NCBI GenBank assembly: GCA_030607875.1
Contig: JAUWJD010000027.1
Span: 1-47,528 of the forward strand
Reading direction: 5' to 3'
Source: Chloroflexota bacterium
GTDB lineage: Bacteria; Chloroflexota; Anaerolineae; UBA2200
DNA: 47,528 bases
The translations under genes were made by a program, and so were the position numbers. The notes beneath the pieces were generated by a model. It did not search any database. It had not been told where the DNA came from and saw only the letters and a list, made by a program, of their open reading frames with translations. This document shows, one piece after another, positions 7,912-16,738 of this stretch. Position 1 is the stretch's first letter. The number at the start of each line of letters is the position of its first letter.

Positions 7912-9687
7912 CTACCGTACCGTTTCCTCGATGCGGGCAATCACCACGGGCGTCTTGTCCGCTTCTTGGTAGTAGCCCATGAATCTCTCTACCTGCGGCG
8001 TATCGTCCTGTGCCAGGTCCTGAGCGAAGCGATAGGAGACGGTCTGATAGAGCAGTTCCACTGTGACCACAAAGGGGATTGTGTAGCCCTGCATGCTGAC
8101 CTGATAGTGCACCTGGTCCGAACCATGGTCAAAGTTGTTGTCTTGCGCCGCCAGGCCGTAGACCTTAAAGTCCGCGCCTGCGGTTTCCTTGTCGAAACCG
8201 AGGGGCACGATACGGTTGTCCTTGGTATAGCCTGCCGCTGCAAGCAGCGTCCACGTGAGCTCTCCAGCGACATCGTGCATGATGGACTCGTAGATCTGCA
8301 CTTGCTCAGGGGCAGAGATGACGTCGTAGTGGGTCTCGTAGGCCGTCGCGCTCTCATCGGCATCGCTGCTGACAATGCTGCCATCAGGCTGTGGCTGTCC
8401 TGACTCGAAGACAACGTTTCCACTGGCGTCGGTTACCTTCAGGTGTATCCAGGCGCGCCGCGAGGGGAACCCGGAGGGAAACTTGTGGCCGACCTTGCTC
8501 TCCAGGCGCAGCGTCAGGTTGAGCGTATTGTCCTCGATTTCAGCGTTGGCCAGCGACAGGTCAACAGACTTGTTCTGCAGTTGGTTCAGCACGCGACCAA
8601 GTGTCGCCTCCAGGTGCTCAGCGGAGCACGTCAGGCCCAGTTCATCAACGTTCGACTTGAGCATGTTGATGATGAAGGCATTGCCGCCCACAAAGTGGTG
8701 CTGAGCGAAGGGGCTGCGAGCGGGAATCCTGGGCGGCCTGGGCCTGTTGGAAATGGGCACACCGCCAATGGCTGCGGGCATGTGGCACTGCTGGCAGGGC
8801 TGCTGGTCTTGGGCGTAGGCGCTGTGCTGCCACTCCAGAAAGGGCGTCTGCTCGGGAAACTCGCCCGCGACGTTGCCCTCGCCATCCACATAGGGGGTGA
8901 AGAGGGTATGGCACGTGCCACAGAGTCCGGCATCGTGTACTTGGCCTCCCTGCAACGGTGTGTAGCCTACGATTCTGCGCATGGTGTCCGCCAGAGGATT
9001 GGGGAACGGACCATAATTGGGGCGGTCTGGCGGCTCGGTGGTCGTATCGATGGGGAATTTGCCGCTGAAGGTCGCAGCGGTTCCCAGATCCTGGTCTTTA
9101 ATCTGGTGACAGAGGGTGCACGATACACCGTCCATGGCCGCATCGTGCAACGGATGATCAGCGCCAAGGAACCCAGGATCGAACATGGCGCTGGTTTCAC
9201 CCTCCACTTCCGCCTCTGTGTAGGCCATAGGCATGTGGCAGAGGCTGCACTTGTCTTCGATGACAGCCTGCAGGGCAGGGTGGCGGGCGATTTCGGAACT
9301 CACCTTGGCCAGGAACAATGGATCACGCGCGGCATTGGCCATCATCGCGGACCTCCACTGGGCATCGATGGAGACGTCGTTTCCGGCCTCGTCCACCAGC
9401 TCGCTGTGGCACACAGCGCACATCCCAGACCCAGTGAAGTTGGCGGTGGAGAACGCGGCGAGGGGCTTGCTGCGGCGCTGGACGGGAGCTGCGGTGGGCG
9501 CCGGTTCGGTCAGCGGAGGCGGAGCAGCGGTCGGAGGGACGAGTGCAGATGTTGGGGGTGGAGGTTCAGCGGTGGGCGGCAGCAGAGTGGCGGTCGGCGC
9601 GGGGCTGTCACAAGACACGATTGCAAGCCACAGGGCCATGACGATGATGAACAACACAATCAGAACGTGTCCTCTCCTGCAAAGCAT
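7912..9687 (-). CDS. Pentaheme c-type cytochrome lipoprotein
   Basis: 591-residue exported electron-transfer protein. The N-terminus is a lipoprotein signal with lipobox AIVSC (Cys26), then a Thr/Pro/Ala linker to about residue 70. Five CXXCH motifs are visible: CAVCH (90), CSLCH (147), CTLCH (190), CGTCH (256), CQQCH (298). The spacing and the Met/His-rich surroundings resemble the cytochrome c554/multiheme nitrite-oxidoreductase-like superfamily. The C-terminal half (about 350-591) is heme-free and beta-rich (KVGHKFPSGFP..RAWIHL). Such proteins are usually anchored outside the membrane and pass electrons to extracellular acceptors or partner oxidoreductases; no partner is encoded nearby. 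Starts at ATG 9687 with a good upstream purine run. Confidence 0.85.
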   Translation of the reverse strand: MLCRRGHVLIVLFIIVMALWLAIVSCDSPAPTATLLPPTAEPPPPTSALVPPTAAPPPLTEPAPTAAPVQRRSKPLAAFSTANFTGSGMCAVCHSELVDEAGNDVSIDAQWRSAMMANAARDPLFLAKVSSEIARHPALQAVIEDKCSLCHMPMAYTEAEVEGETSAMFDPGFLGADHPLHDAAMDGVSCTLCHQIKDQDLGTAATFSGKFPIDTTTEPPDRPNYGPFPNPLADTMRRIVGYTPLQGGQVHDAGLCGTCHTLFTPYVDGEGNVAGEFPEQTPFLEWQHSAYAQDQQPCQQCHMPAAIGGVPISNRPRPPRIPARSPFAQHHFVGGNAFIINMLKSNVDELGLTCSAEHLEATLGRVLNQLQNKSVDLSLANAEIEDNTLNLTLRLESKVGHKFPSGFPSRRAWIHLKVTDASGNVVFESGQPQPDGSIVSSDADESATAYETHYDVISAPEQVQIYESIMHDVAGELTWTLLAAAGYTKDNRIVPLGFDKETAGADFKVYGLAAQDNNFDHGSDQVHYQVSMQGYTIPFVVTVELLYQTVSYRFAQDLAQDDTPQVERFMGYYQEADKTPVVIARIEETVR

Positions 9688-9755
9688 GGACGCTGTCTCC
9701 TTTCTAGTTTCGGGCAGTGTACCACGAAGGCAACGTGCCTGAATACGTCACTATG

Positions 9756-9770
9756 GTGCCATTATGGCAC
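9756..9770. promoter_or_regulatory. Palindromic operator candidate upstream of the cytochrome gene
   Basis: GTGCCATTATGGCAC is a perfect 7-1-7 inverted repeat 69 bp upstream of the cytochrome start and 60 bp from the RNase D 3' end. It has no T run, so an operator is more likely than a terminator. Confidence 0.4.
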
Positions 9771-9829
9771 TGACGAATGATCAAAGACAAATGCCCTGAT
9801 CTCAAGTGGACCTTTGGGTTTGGCCACGA

Positions 9830-10960
9830 TTACTGACGCAGGGCGCGTAGCAGCGCGGGGCCCAGCACTCGAAGCTGCCACCGTTTCAGCAGGGTGGGCA
9901 GCATGTCTGGCACTTGGCGGGGCTGGGCCCGGGACAGCCTCTCCAGCGTGTGGGAGGTCACCAGCAGCCCAGGGCTGAGGCCCAGACGCTCTGACGCTGC
10001 CAGCCTGATGGTTTTCATGCGCTGCAGCCGGCGCTGCTGCCCTTCAGTCAGCGGGAGGTGCCTTGCCAGCTTGCGCTGTGGACAGTCGGCCAGAGGTGTT
10101 GATTGTGCTGCCCGCACCGCGTCCAGGATTCGCGCCGCCAGCCGGCGCAGGATGCCCTTGTTGGCCCTGGGGGTGCGCAGCACCTCTTGGCGCGTGGCGG
10201 GAGGCTCCTGTGCCCATTGCAGCAGCACTTCGTTGCCCAGCACTTTGAACGGCGGCCGATCCCAGGCACGGGCGGTTTCGTCGCGCAGTTCCACGAGAGC
10301 CTGGAGGATGGCCCGCTCCCTGGGCCGCAGGCGGTGGCCCCCCTTGACGTCAAAGCAGGAGGGGCCGTGCTGGGGGGCAGGAGTAACGGCTTCGAGCAGT
10401 TCGAACTCTTCCTGTGCCCACTCCAGGCGTCCCAATCGCAGCAGATCGGCCCGCAGGCGCTGCCAAAGCGGCAGCAGGTAGGCTGTGTCCAGGGCCGCGT
10501 AGCTCAGTTTTTGCTCATCCAGCGGGCGCGCGCCCCAGTTGGCGCGCTGGTATCTTTTCTGCAGGTGCATGCCGAATTCTTCTTCCAGCAGTGCGGACAG
10601 ACCGACCTGAGGGCGGCCGGCCAGTTGGGCCGCGATCATGGTGTCGGCGACGTTGCGAACCTGCAACTGGTAAGCCTTCTTGAGCAAGCGGATGTCATAG
10701 CCTCCGCCGTGAAAGACCTTGGTAATGGACGGGCTGGCCAGCACTTTGGCCAGCGCCTGCAGGCCCTGGCCGCCCGACAGAGGGTCGAGGATGGTGTTGG
10801 CCGTTGGGGTGGAGATCTGCACCAGACAGACCTTCTCGGGGTACGAGTGGAGGCTGTCCGCCTCAACGTCGATGGCCAGCGTAGTCTCTGACTGCAGTGT
10901 GTGCAGGTAGTCGCGGATTTGCTGGGCTTGAGTCAGGAAGCGATAGTGAACGGGTAGCAT
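9830..10960 (-). CDS. rnd: Ribonuclease D
   Basis: 3'-5' exoribonuclease of the DEDD superfamily, acting on tRNA precursors and other structured RNA. The catalytic acids are visible: Asp31 and Glu33 in IDVEADS, Asp89 in FHGGGYDIRLL, and the Tyr154/Asp158 pair in YAALDTAYLLPL (DEDDy type). An HRDC domain follows (about 210-290), and a second, weaker helical repeat fills the C-terminus to 376. The start ATG 10960 lies 16 nt after the thioredoxin stop on the same strand, so it is probably the last gene of the redox operon, by position rather than function. No clear Shine-Dalgarno. Confidence 0.94.
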   Translation of the reverse strand: MLPVHYRFLTQAQQIRDYLHTLQSETTLAIDVEADSLHSYPEKVCLVQISTPTANTILDPLSGGQGLQALAKVLASPSITKVFHGGGYDIRLLKKAYQLQVRNVADTMIAAQLAGRPQVGLSALLEEEFGMHLQKRYQRANWGARPLDEQKLSYAALDTAYLLPLWQRLRADLLRLGRLEWAQEEFELLEAVTPAPQHGPSCFDVKGGHRLRPRERAILQALVELRDETARAWDRPPFKVLGNEVLLQWAQEPPATRQEVLRTPRANKGILRRLAARILDAVRAAQSTPLADCPQRKLARHLPLTEGQQRRLQRMKTIRLAASERLGLSPGLLVTSHTLERLSRAQPRQVPDMLPTLLKRWQLRVLGPALLRALRQ

Positions 10961-10976
10961 GACGGATGTTGCCCGG

Positions 10977-11411
10977 CTACTGCGTCGTCAACCCGGTCAC
11001 CAGTTGCACAATAGCTTCTGTATTGGGCATTCCGGGTTGCGAGTAGACGACCTTTCCTGCGCCATCAAAGACGAGCATGGTAGGTGAGGCTCGAACGCTG
11101 TATCTTCCGGCGAGGGTGATGCCCATGCTGCTCATCAGGTTGACGCGGATGACTTTAGCTTGACCTTGCAGTTCTCTCTCTAGCCTGTCCACGACAGGCT
11201 TGGCCAGGAGGCACGGCGGTCAGGTGTTGGAGAAGAACTCTACCACGACCGGCTGGCCGGCGTGGGTCTTGCGCTCGAACTCTTCGAGCGAGGCAGCGCC
11301 GCTGCTCTCGGTGTGCAGGAACAGCCATACCGCAGCAATGGCAGTAATGAAGAGCAGGATCATCCACTGGGCTTGAATGAAGCGTGCGATGTGTTCGAGC
11401 ATTGGTTTCAT
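10977..11411 (-). CDS. Membrane-anchored thioredoxin-fold protein, candidate selenoprotein (UPPC)
   Basis: One thioredoxin-like protein of 144 residues if UGA at 11222-11220 is read through. N-terminal anchor helix (WMILLFITAIAAVWLFL, about 14-30), then the thioredoxin fold: VVVEFFSNT-[UGA]-PPCLLAKPVVDRL, a later strand VIRVNLM and the cis-Pro region RASPTMLVFDG. UGA stands exactly at the first residue of the CXXC motif and the second Cys is present. The frame downstream is intact for 71 codons and conserves the fold. A hairpin fitting bacterial SECIS rules begins 20 nt after UGA. I chose ATG 11411 because AAAAGGA lies about 7 nt before it; GTG 11426 is the alternative. The thioredoxin-reductase fusion is encoded 73 nt upstream. 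A TGC to TGA nonsense mutation is the alternative reading. Confidence 0.65.
11182..11200 (-). promoter_or_regulatory. Candidate bacterial SECIS hairpin
   Basis: On the minus strand, AGCCTGT (11200-11194), loop CGTGG (11193-11189), ACAGGCT (11188-11182): a perfect 7-bp stem, or 8 bp with a GTG loop. The loop starts 27 nt after the UGA. Known bacterial SECIS elements have the apical loop about 16-37 nt after UGA and a G among the first two loop bases, and both conditions are met. Confidence 0.55.
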
Positions 11412-11484
11412 CAGTGTCCTTTTCACCTGTGTTATCTGTCCCGTACAACGTTGCCGCCGAGCAGGAATGGGATGTAGAGTCGGG

Positions 11485-12674
11485 TCAAATCTCCCTCAGG
11501 TACTCGCGGATCATCAGTGCGGCGGTGGACCTTCGCCTGCGGCTGAGGCGATCTGCTTGGTGCTGCCACCACGCACGTCCCCAGCGGCAAAAACGCCCTT
11601 GACCGAGCTCTGCAAAGTCTTGTCGGTGGCCACAAAGCCCCAGCGATCGCGTTCGATCTCTGGCGGGAGAAAGCCACTGTTGGGGCTCAGCCCGATGAAG
11701 ACGAACACGCCGTCCGCATGCGACTCTTTGATCTCGCCTGTTTCACGATCCTGGACCTTGACGGCAGCCAGCTTGCCGTCAGCGATGACAAACTCCTGCA
11801 CGGCGTGGTTGGTCACCACCGTCATGTCGTCCCGCCCGGCTACTTTGTCCTGCAGCACGTTGCTGGCCTTTACCTGTGGGGCGAACTCGACGAGGGTCAC
11901 GTGGGTGGCAAAGCGAGTCAGGAACAGTCCCTCCTGGAAGGCGCTGTTGCCCCCGCCAATGACCAGCACGTCCTTATCCTTGTAGAACGCCCCATCGCAC
12001 GTGGCGCAGAAGTGGATGTTGATGCCGATGAGTTCGTCCTCGCCGGGCACGCTCAGGCGGCGGTAGCGGGAACCGGTGGCGATGAGCACTACTTTGGCTC
12101 CGTAGGTGCTGCCATCGGCGGTGACCACTTCGCGGTATTTGCCCTTGCTGCGCACTTTGGTCACCGTTTGCGCTTGCAGGATTTCCACGCCGAAGCGGCG
12201 CGCCTGGTTGGCCAGCCGCCGTCCGAATTCTTCGCCGCTGATGGGCTGATCAAAGCCGGGGACGTTCTCCAGGGCCTGGGTAACTGCCGCCTGGCCGCCA
12301 AGTGCGCTCTTCTCAATGACCAGGGTATCCGCCTTCTCACGGGCCAGGTACAGGCCTGCGGTCAGCCCGGCCGGTCCCCCACCGACGATGATCACGTCGT
12401 AGAAGGTGCGCTCGGCTTGGGTGGTCAGGCCCAGCTTTACCGCCAGTTCGGCGTTGGAGGGCTCGACAAGGGTTGAGCCGTCAGGGAAAACGATGGTAGG
12501 GACGCTGCGTTTGCCCTCGTTGATCTGCTCGACATAGGCCATCGCATCGGCATCCTTCTCGATGTCCACCCAGTCGTACTGGATGCGCTGCTCACCGAGG
12601 AACTGCTTGGACCGTTTGCAGTCAGGGCACCAGGTGGTTCCGTAGACGACAATGAGTTGGTGGTTCTCAGACAT
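11485..12674 (-). CDS. trxB: Glutaredoxin-like/thioredoxin-reductase fusion, frameshifted near the C-terminus
   Basis: FAD/NADPH disulfide reductase with a built-in glutaredoxin-like domain. Residues about 1-80 are a small thioredoxin fold with WCPDC; residues about 92-386 are thioredoxin reductase: FAD site GGGPAGLTAG, redox CATC in HFCATCDGAF, NADPH site GGGNSA and the C-terminal GDVRGGSTKQIASAAGEG. The frame then ends early at 11514 (GPPPH). One missing base between 11528 and 11529 would restore the expected tail TAALMIREYLREI, ending at TGA 11487-11485, so the coordinates given include that tail. ATG 12674 is chosen because AAGGAGG lies 6 nt upstream; an ATG at 12713 has no support. It probably reduces the thioredoxin encoded downstream or other disulfides. 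Confidence 0.85.
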
Positions 12675-12801
12675 GAATGCCCTCCTTCGGAAAAACAAAT
12701 GGGATTCTATCACGAATGCCCGTCCGGCTGCCGCTGCGGGGCTGTGCTGGGCCGTTTCTCACCGCACGTCGACGCCCCGCTGGACGTTGGGTGAATGCCG
12801 C

Positions 12802-13650
12802 TCAGAAGCGGTAGCTGTGCACCAGTTTCTTCTCTGTACCCTCTATGTGTGCTTCGATTTCAACGTAGGGCTCCAGGCCTGAGCCGAGCAGCTTCTCTTT
12901 GAGCAATCCATCGAGCTGGAAGATGCCAGCCGAATTGCTCATGCGCACGGACAGGAGAACGGGCTTTTTCTCCCCGCGCTTGATCTCCAGCTTCTCGATT
13001 GCTGCTGCAGAGACAGAGTGGATATTGACCGCGCCAGCTTCGAAGGGGATGCGTGACCGCCCCTTGGCCATGTCGAGTGCGTCCGCCACGCGCACAACGC
13101 CTGCTTCCAAGGTCAGCGGTCGTCCTCCGACACGGTGGGCGATGATGGCGTGCAAGGTCTCGGAAACCAATACCGTGCGCACTGGAATCTCGTACAGGTC
13201 GGTCAGCAGTTCCTTGAGCAGCGGTGCGGCAAGGAAGAGGCTGTAGTGTTCATGGTCGTTACGGTGGATGGACATCCCAATGTCATGCAGCAGCGCGGCC
13301 AGTACGACCACGATTTCTGCGTCTTTATTCTGCAAGCCATAGTTGAGTACCACATTGGGCAACACACCGCTTTCCACAATGAGCCGCAGCAGCTTGAGAG
13401 CGATGTTGGCGATGATCTGCATGTGCACCGGCCCGTGATCTGACATGTGCAAGCGGTCTACCGCAGTGACGTTGCAAATGCGCCACAGCGTTTGCAGCTC
13501 GCTGTGTTCATTGATTCGTGTCACCACTTGTTGCAGCTTGGGGTTGTGGCGCGTCGGCAGGTGAATCTGTACGGGCTGCTGCAGCAGGTCTTTGGCCATC
13601 AAATGCGTTTCTGCTGTTGCTTCCTGTGTCTTATCTTCTACCTCCGGCAT
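12802..13650 (-). CDS. HD-domain metal-dependent phosphohydrolase
   Basis: 282-residue cytoplasmic protein. The HD domain occupies about residues 65-200: metal ligands His72/His76 region in DHGPVHM, the His122-Asp123 doublet in ALLHDIGMSIH, and a further Asp in VRVADALDMAKGR, the usual H...HD...D set. The C-terminal part (about 205-282) is beta-rich and may be a small ligand- or nucleotide-binding domain. The family cleaves phosphoester bonds of nucleotides; the substrate cannot be stated. AAGGAG lies 7 nt before ATG 13650. Gene order with RNase HI (21 nt upstream on the same strand) suggests co-transcription without showing a shared role. Confidence 0.8.
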   Translation of the reverse strand: MPEVEDKTQEATAETHLMAKDLLQQPVQIHLPTRHNPKLQQVVTRINEHSELQTLWRICNVTAVDRLHMSDHGPVHMQIIANIALKLLRLIVESGVLPNVVLNYGLQNKDAEIVVVLAALLHDIGMSIHRNDHEHYSLFLAAPLLKELLTDLYEIPVRTVLVSETLHAIIAHRVGGRPLTLEAGVVRVADALDMAKGRSRIPFEAGAVNIHSVSAAAIEKLEIKRGEKKPVLLSVRMSNSAGIFQLDGLLKEKLLGSGLEPYVEIEAHIEGTEKKLVHSYRF

Positions 13651-13670
13651 TAGTGCACTCCTTGTCGTGT

Positions 13671-14138
13671 TTATTTTGTGCTGTTGGACGGCCGGGAGAC
13701 GTTGGTGTGGCGAATCGCCTGGCGTGCCAGACGGTCAACGCGCTCGTTCTCTGGGTCTCCGCTATGGCCGGGAACCAAGTGCCAGTGCACGTCGTGTTGC
13801 TGATTCAGCGCATCGAGCCTTTTCCACAAGTCAGCATTACGCACTGGCTTTCTATCACTCTTGCGCCATCCTCGCGCAATCCAGTTGGGCAGCCAGTTAG
13901 TAATGCCTTGCTGCATGTACTTGGAATCTGTATAGAGCTCAACCTGGCATGGTTCACGTAATGCTTCCAGGGCGGAGATGGCTGCTTGCAGTTCCATGCG
14001 GTTGTTTGTGGTTTGGGGCTCTCTCCCGATGAGCACCTTCTCGTGTCTGCCGTAACGGAGAATGGCGGCCCATCCTCCCGGGCCAGGATTGGGCTTGCAG
14101 GCCCCGTCTGTGTAGATGGTTACTTGGGGTCTGGACAT
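13671..14138 (-). CDS. rnhA: Ribonuclease HI
   Basis: Cleaves the RNA strand of RNA-DNA hybrids, for example R-loops and primers. The 155-residue protein has all family blocks: [15 protein letters not shown] with catalytic Asp11, NNRMEL with Glu49, YTDSKY with Asp71, and the fourth acid in NERVDRLAR (about 137). The basic handle [12 protein letters not shown] is present, so it is the E. coli RNase HI type. A longer open frame extends upstream to 14357, but ATG 14138 gives the canonical N-terminus and lies 4 nt after the HAD hydrolase stop, which suggests translational coupling. Confidence 0.96.
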   Translation of the reverse strand: MSRPQVTIYTDGACKPNPGPGGWAAILRYGRHEKVLIGREPQTTNNRMELQAAISALEALREPCQVELYTDSKYMQQGITNWLPNWIARGWRKSDRKPVRNADLWKRLDALNQQHDVHWHLVPGHSGDPENERVDRLARQAIRHTNVSRPSNSTK

Positions 14139-14142
14139 TGCA

Positions 14143-14826
14143 TTAGGTTCCCAAGACGAGGGCGACCACTTGCTCCAGCGAATGAATCTGGGTGAGGTGG
14201 CGATAGCGAGCGGGGATATCACGTTCCGACGTTGGTGCACGAACCAACCACAGTGCTCGTACCCCCATCCGCTCCGCTGCTGCCACGTTCGCCGGCATGT
14301 CGTCCACAAAGATCGCTTGTTCCGCGTGGATACGCAGGGTCCGCAAGGCCAGTTCATAGATTGCCTGGTTGGGCTTGCTCAGGCCGACCTGGGCAGAAAT
14401 GGTCACGCTCTCGAAATAGCTGCTGATCCCTAACAGGTCCAGCAATCGTTCCAGGTGAGGCCAGGCATTGGATATGATGCCCAGTCTGCAGACCTGGCTG
14501 AGGGTCTGCAGTGTGGACAAGACATCTGTATACACGGTGAGCCAGTGGCGAACAAGCCCCTCCTTGCGCACCAAGAGGCCGAAAGGACCCGTCTTGGACA
14601 GTCCGGTGAGGTCGGCGAAGGCAGCAAACAGGCGTACAAATGGGCTCGCCTCACCGGGCGGACCAGCGTGCGCTCGGCCGTATGCAGCCTGCAAATGCGC
14701 ATCAAAGCGGTGCAGGAAGTCGCTCAATGCGCCCTTCTGCATGGGAAGCTGCCTGGCAGCAGAGCCAATAGGGTAACGTAAGCTGAACAGTGTATTGAAG
14801 GCATCAAAATATACGGCTTGGTACAT
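14143..14826 (-). CDS. HAD-superfamily hydrolase
   Basis: 227-residue phosphatase-like HAD protein. Motif I FDAFNT (about 8-13) has the nucleophile Asp and a second acid-position substitution (DxFNT, as in haloacid dehalogenase/epoxide-like subgroup I proteins). The cap lies between about 20 and 95. Motif II is IISNAW (about 115), motif III Lys in [11 protein letters not shown], motif [11 protein letters not shown] with two Asp. The substrate is unknown; phosphosugars or nucleoside monophosphates are typical. GGAGAGATC precedes ATG 14826. Part of a tight minus-strand run with the histidine phosphatase (21 nt upstream) and RNase HI. Confidence 0.88.
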   Translation of the reverse strand: MYQAVYFDAFNTLFSLRYPIGSAARQLPMQKGALSDFLHRFDAHLQAAYGRAHAGPPGEASPFVRLFAAFADLTGLSKTGPFGLLVRKEGLVRHWLTVYTDVLSTLQTLSQVCRLGIISNAWPHLERLLDLLGISSYFESVTISAQVGLSKPNQAIYELALRTLRIHAEQAIFVDDMPANVAAAERMGVRALWLVRAPTSERDIPARYRHLTQIHSLEQVVALVLGT

Positions 14827-14847
14827 GATCTCTCCAAAGTGATGATT

Positions 14848-15489
14848 CTATGGTGACGATTCTTCCTGCGACACCGGCCGTGGCCGCAGGTGGCATGTGT
14901 CGTTGATGGACTCGATGAAGAAGACGCCCTCGCGCCACTCAAACACGTTGATCGCACAGGTCTCTTGTCCGATGCGCCAGTAGCTGGAATTGTCCAGTCC
15001 CAGCACGGCGCATAACAGGACGCGGTGCACGACAGTATGTCCGACAATTGCTACCACTGCTCCTTCGTGGCGCGCAATGACCTGGTGCAGAGCTTCCATG
15101 CTTCGCTGCCTGACCCGAGCAAGGCTCTCACCATCAGGGAAGATGGCCTTGTGTGGTGCCTCCAGCCAGGTGCGTGCCAGTTGCGGCCAGCGCTGTGTCA
15201 CTTCCTCAGGGGACAAACCTTGCCATTGCCCAAAGCTCATGTCATTGAAACCGGCTACTGCTCGCGCATCCTGTCCCAGATAGCGAGCAATAGGCTGTGC
15301 TGTCTGCACAGCGCGCCGCAGCGGGCTGCAGTAGACGGCAACCGGCTGCCATTCATTGGCCACCCGTTTGGCAGTCGCTTCGGCCTGGGCCAGTCCTACC
15401 TCGTCAAGAGGGACATCGACCTGGCCGCGGATGCGCTCGACTTTGTTCCACGCGGTTTGTCCGTGTCGGATGAGAATAATGCGCGTCAT
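14848..15489 (-). CDS. Histidine phosphatase (phosphoglycerate-mutase-like)
   Basis: 213-residue member of the histidine phosphatase superfamily. Catalytic LIRHGQTAWN (His9), the RAVQTAQPIA block with Arg, and the second His in AIVGHTVVHR (about 150) are present. The usual Glu of the E-x-D/N-FG segment reads NDMSFGQW, with Asp/Asn in place of the common Glu. The family includes alpha-ribazole phosphatase, fructose-2,6-bisphosphatase-like enzymes and broad phosphatases; no cobalamin genes are nearby to favour the first. A consensus promoter is found 30-60 bp upstream, so it probably opens the transcript that continues through the HAD, RNase HI and HD genes. Confidence 0.88.
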   Translation of the reverse strand: MTRIILIRHGQTAWNKVERIRGQVDVPLDEVGLAQAEATAKRVANEWQPVAVYCSPLRRAVQTAQPIARYLGQDARAVAGFNDMSFGQWQGLSPEEVTQRWPQLARTWLEAPHKAIFPDGESLARVRQRSMEALHQVIARHEGAVVAIVGHTVVHRVLLCAVLGLDNSSYWRIGQETCAINVFEWREGVFFIESINDTCHLRPRPVSQEESSP

Positions 15490-15519
15490 TCATCCTCCCT
15501 TGTCGCCTGGTCAAATGTT

Positions 15520-15548
15520 ATCATAGGACAGAGGGGTTCTATTGTCAA
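15520..15548 (-). promoter_or_regulatory. Sigma-70 promoter of the phosphatase operon
   Basis: On the minus strand TTGACA (15548-15543), 17-bp spacer, TATGAT (15525-15520). This is nearly perfect consensus; the start would be near 15513, about 24 nt before the start codon. Confidence 0.85.
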
Positions 15549-15704
15549 AGCGGGGCAACCATGCGCACTCTGATCAACGCGGTTTCTGTGCCCGGCCAAT
15601 CGGGGCAGGGCCATTGTCGGGTGTCAGTGGTGCTTTCGTGCGCTGTAATGAGAGGGTTGAAAGGTTGCCGGGTCCGCTCGCGAATGCCAATGGTGAACAA
15701 TAGT

Positions 15705-16547
15705 TTAGCTCGCTACTTCTTTCTGGAATGCCTCGAACAGGCGCATGGTCACCCGACCTGGGCGGCCATCACCAATCGCTCGACCATCCACTTGTGTGAT
15801 GGGTAGAACTTCGGACGTGGTGCTGGTGAGGAACACCTCCTCGGCGTCGTAGAGCTGGTCCACAGTGAACGTTTCTTCGCAGATGCCAAGACAGAGTGTG
15901 GCCGCGAGTGCCAGTATCACCTGGCGGGTGATGCCCCCCAGGACGTCTTGGTCAGCGGGATGGGTGGTGAGCGAGCCGTCAATCACGGCAAACATGTTGG
16001 TGCTCGATCCCTCAGTGACAACGCCGTCACGAACCAGGATAGCCTCGAAGGCTCCTTGATCCCGTGCCTGCTGCTTGGCTATGACGTTGGGAAGCAACAT
16101 CGTGCTCTTGATGTCACAACGTCGCCAGCGCAAGTCGGGCATGGTCACCGCGCTCACTCCGCGCGTGAAAGCGTCACCAGGAAGAGCGTGAATAGGCACC
16201 GGCATGACCAGTACCGTGGGCTGTGCTGCTGCGGGGAAGGTGTGCGTGCGTGGGTGAGCTGCGCCACGAGTGTACTGGATGTAGACGTTGGCATCCTGCA
16301 GGTCATTCTCGACCAACAGGCGCTCGATAATGCCTGGGAGCTCCGCTGCAGCCGACGCGAGGGGCAGATGTGCTCCTTGAGCACTATGCTGCAACCGCTG
16401 CAGGTGAGCTTCCAACTGGAAAGAGCGTCCACGGTAGAAGCGTACCACTTCGTAGATGCCGTCAGCAAAGAGGAACCCACGGTCTTCGACCGGTACTGTG
16501 GCCTCCTCAAGTGGCAGATAATCTCCATTCAGGTAGACAATGGGCAT
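15705..16547 (-). CDS. dat: D-amino-acid aminotransferase (PLP class IV)
   Basis: 280-residue fold-type IV aminotransferase. It transfers the amino group between D-alanine and 2-oxoglutarate-type acceptors to give D-glutamate and other D-amino acids for the cell wall. DRGFLFADGIYEVVR (about 22-36) is the D-AAT signature, and the PLP lysine lies in CDIKSTMLLPNV (about 145). The cofactor-phosphate segments EGSSTNMF and GGITRQ are also present. The Tyr/Arg features in VYIQYTRGAAHPRTH fit the D-AAT carboxylate trap better than branched-chain aminotransferase (IlvE). ATG 16547 has AGGAG 6 nt upstream. The 191-bp leader contains several hairpins. Confidence 0.9.
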   Translation of the reverse strand: MPIVYLNGDYLPLEEATVPVEDRGFLFADGIYEVVRFYRGRSFQLEAHLQRLQHSAQGAHLPLASAAAELPGIIERLLVENDLQDANVYIQYTRGAAHPRTHTFPAAAQPTVLVMPVPIHALPGDAFTRGVSAVTMPDLRWRRCDIKSTMLLPNVIAKQQARDQGAFEAILVRDGVVTEGSSTNMFAVIDGSLTTHPADQDVLGGITRQVILALAATLCLGICEETFTVDQLYDAEEVFLTSTTSEVLPITQVDGRAIGDGRPGRVTMRLFEAFQKEVAS

Positions 16548-16604
16548 GGTGTTCTCCTATGCACGTGAGTCAAGGATTGAAATCCCTGCCTGAAGCTTCT
16601 GGGA

Positions 16605-16652
16605 AGTGCCCTCAGGCACTGGATCAGGACCCTGAAGGGGCTTTTCAGGGTC
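16605..16652 (-). other. Hairpin cluster between the MBL gene and dat
   Basis: On the minus strand GACCCTGAA pairs with TTCAGGGTC around a 7-nt loop (16652-16628). A second stem AGTGCC/GGCACT follows (16620-16605). Neither is followed by a T run. They could end or process the upstream message, or lie in the dat leader; no T-box AGGGTGG sequence was found. Confidence 0.4.
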
Positions 16653-16738
16653 AGCCAGCGAATTCCATTCGGTGGTCATTTGGATCTATTACCCACCCCA
16701 AAAGTCAAGTTCATGAATCATCACTACGAGAAGTTCAT

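Noticed and set aside
8443..9780. Plus-strand frame of 445 codons opposite the cytochrome gene
   Set aside because: Antisense to five CXXCH motifs and a lipoprotein signal; no domain resemblance.
16548..16738. T-box riboswitch in the dat leader
   Set aside because: Several hairpins are present, but no AGGGTGGNACCGCG-type antiterminator sequence and no terminator T run.
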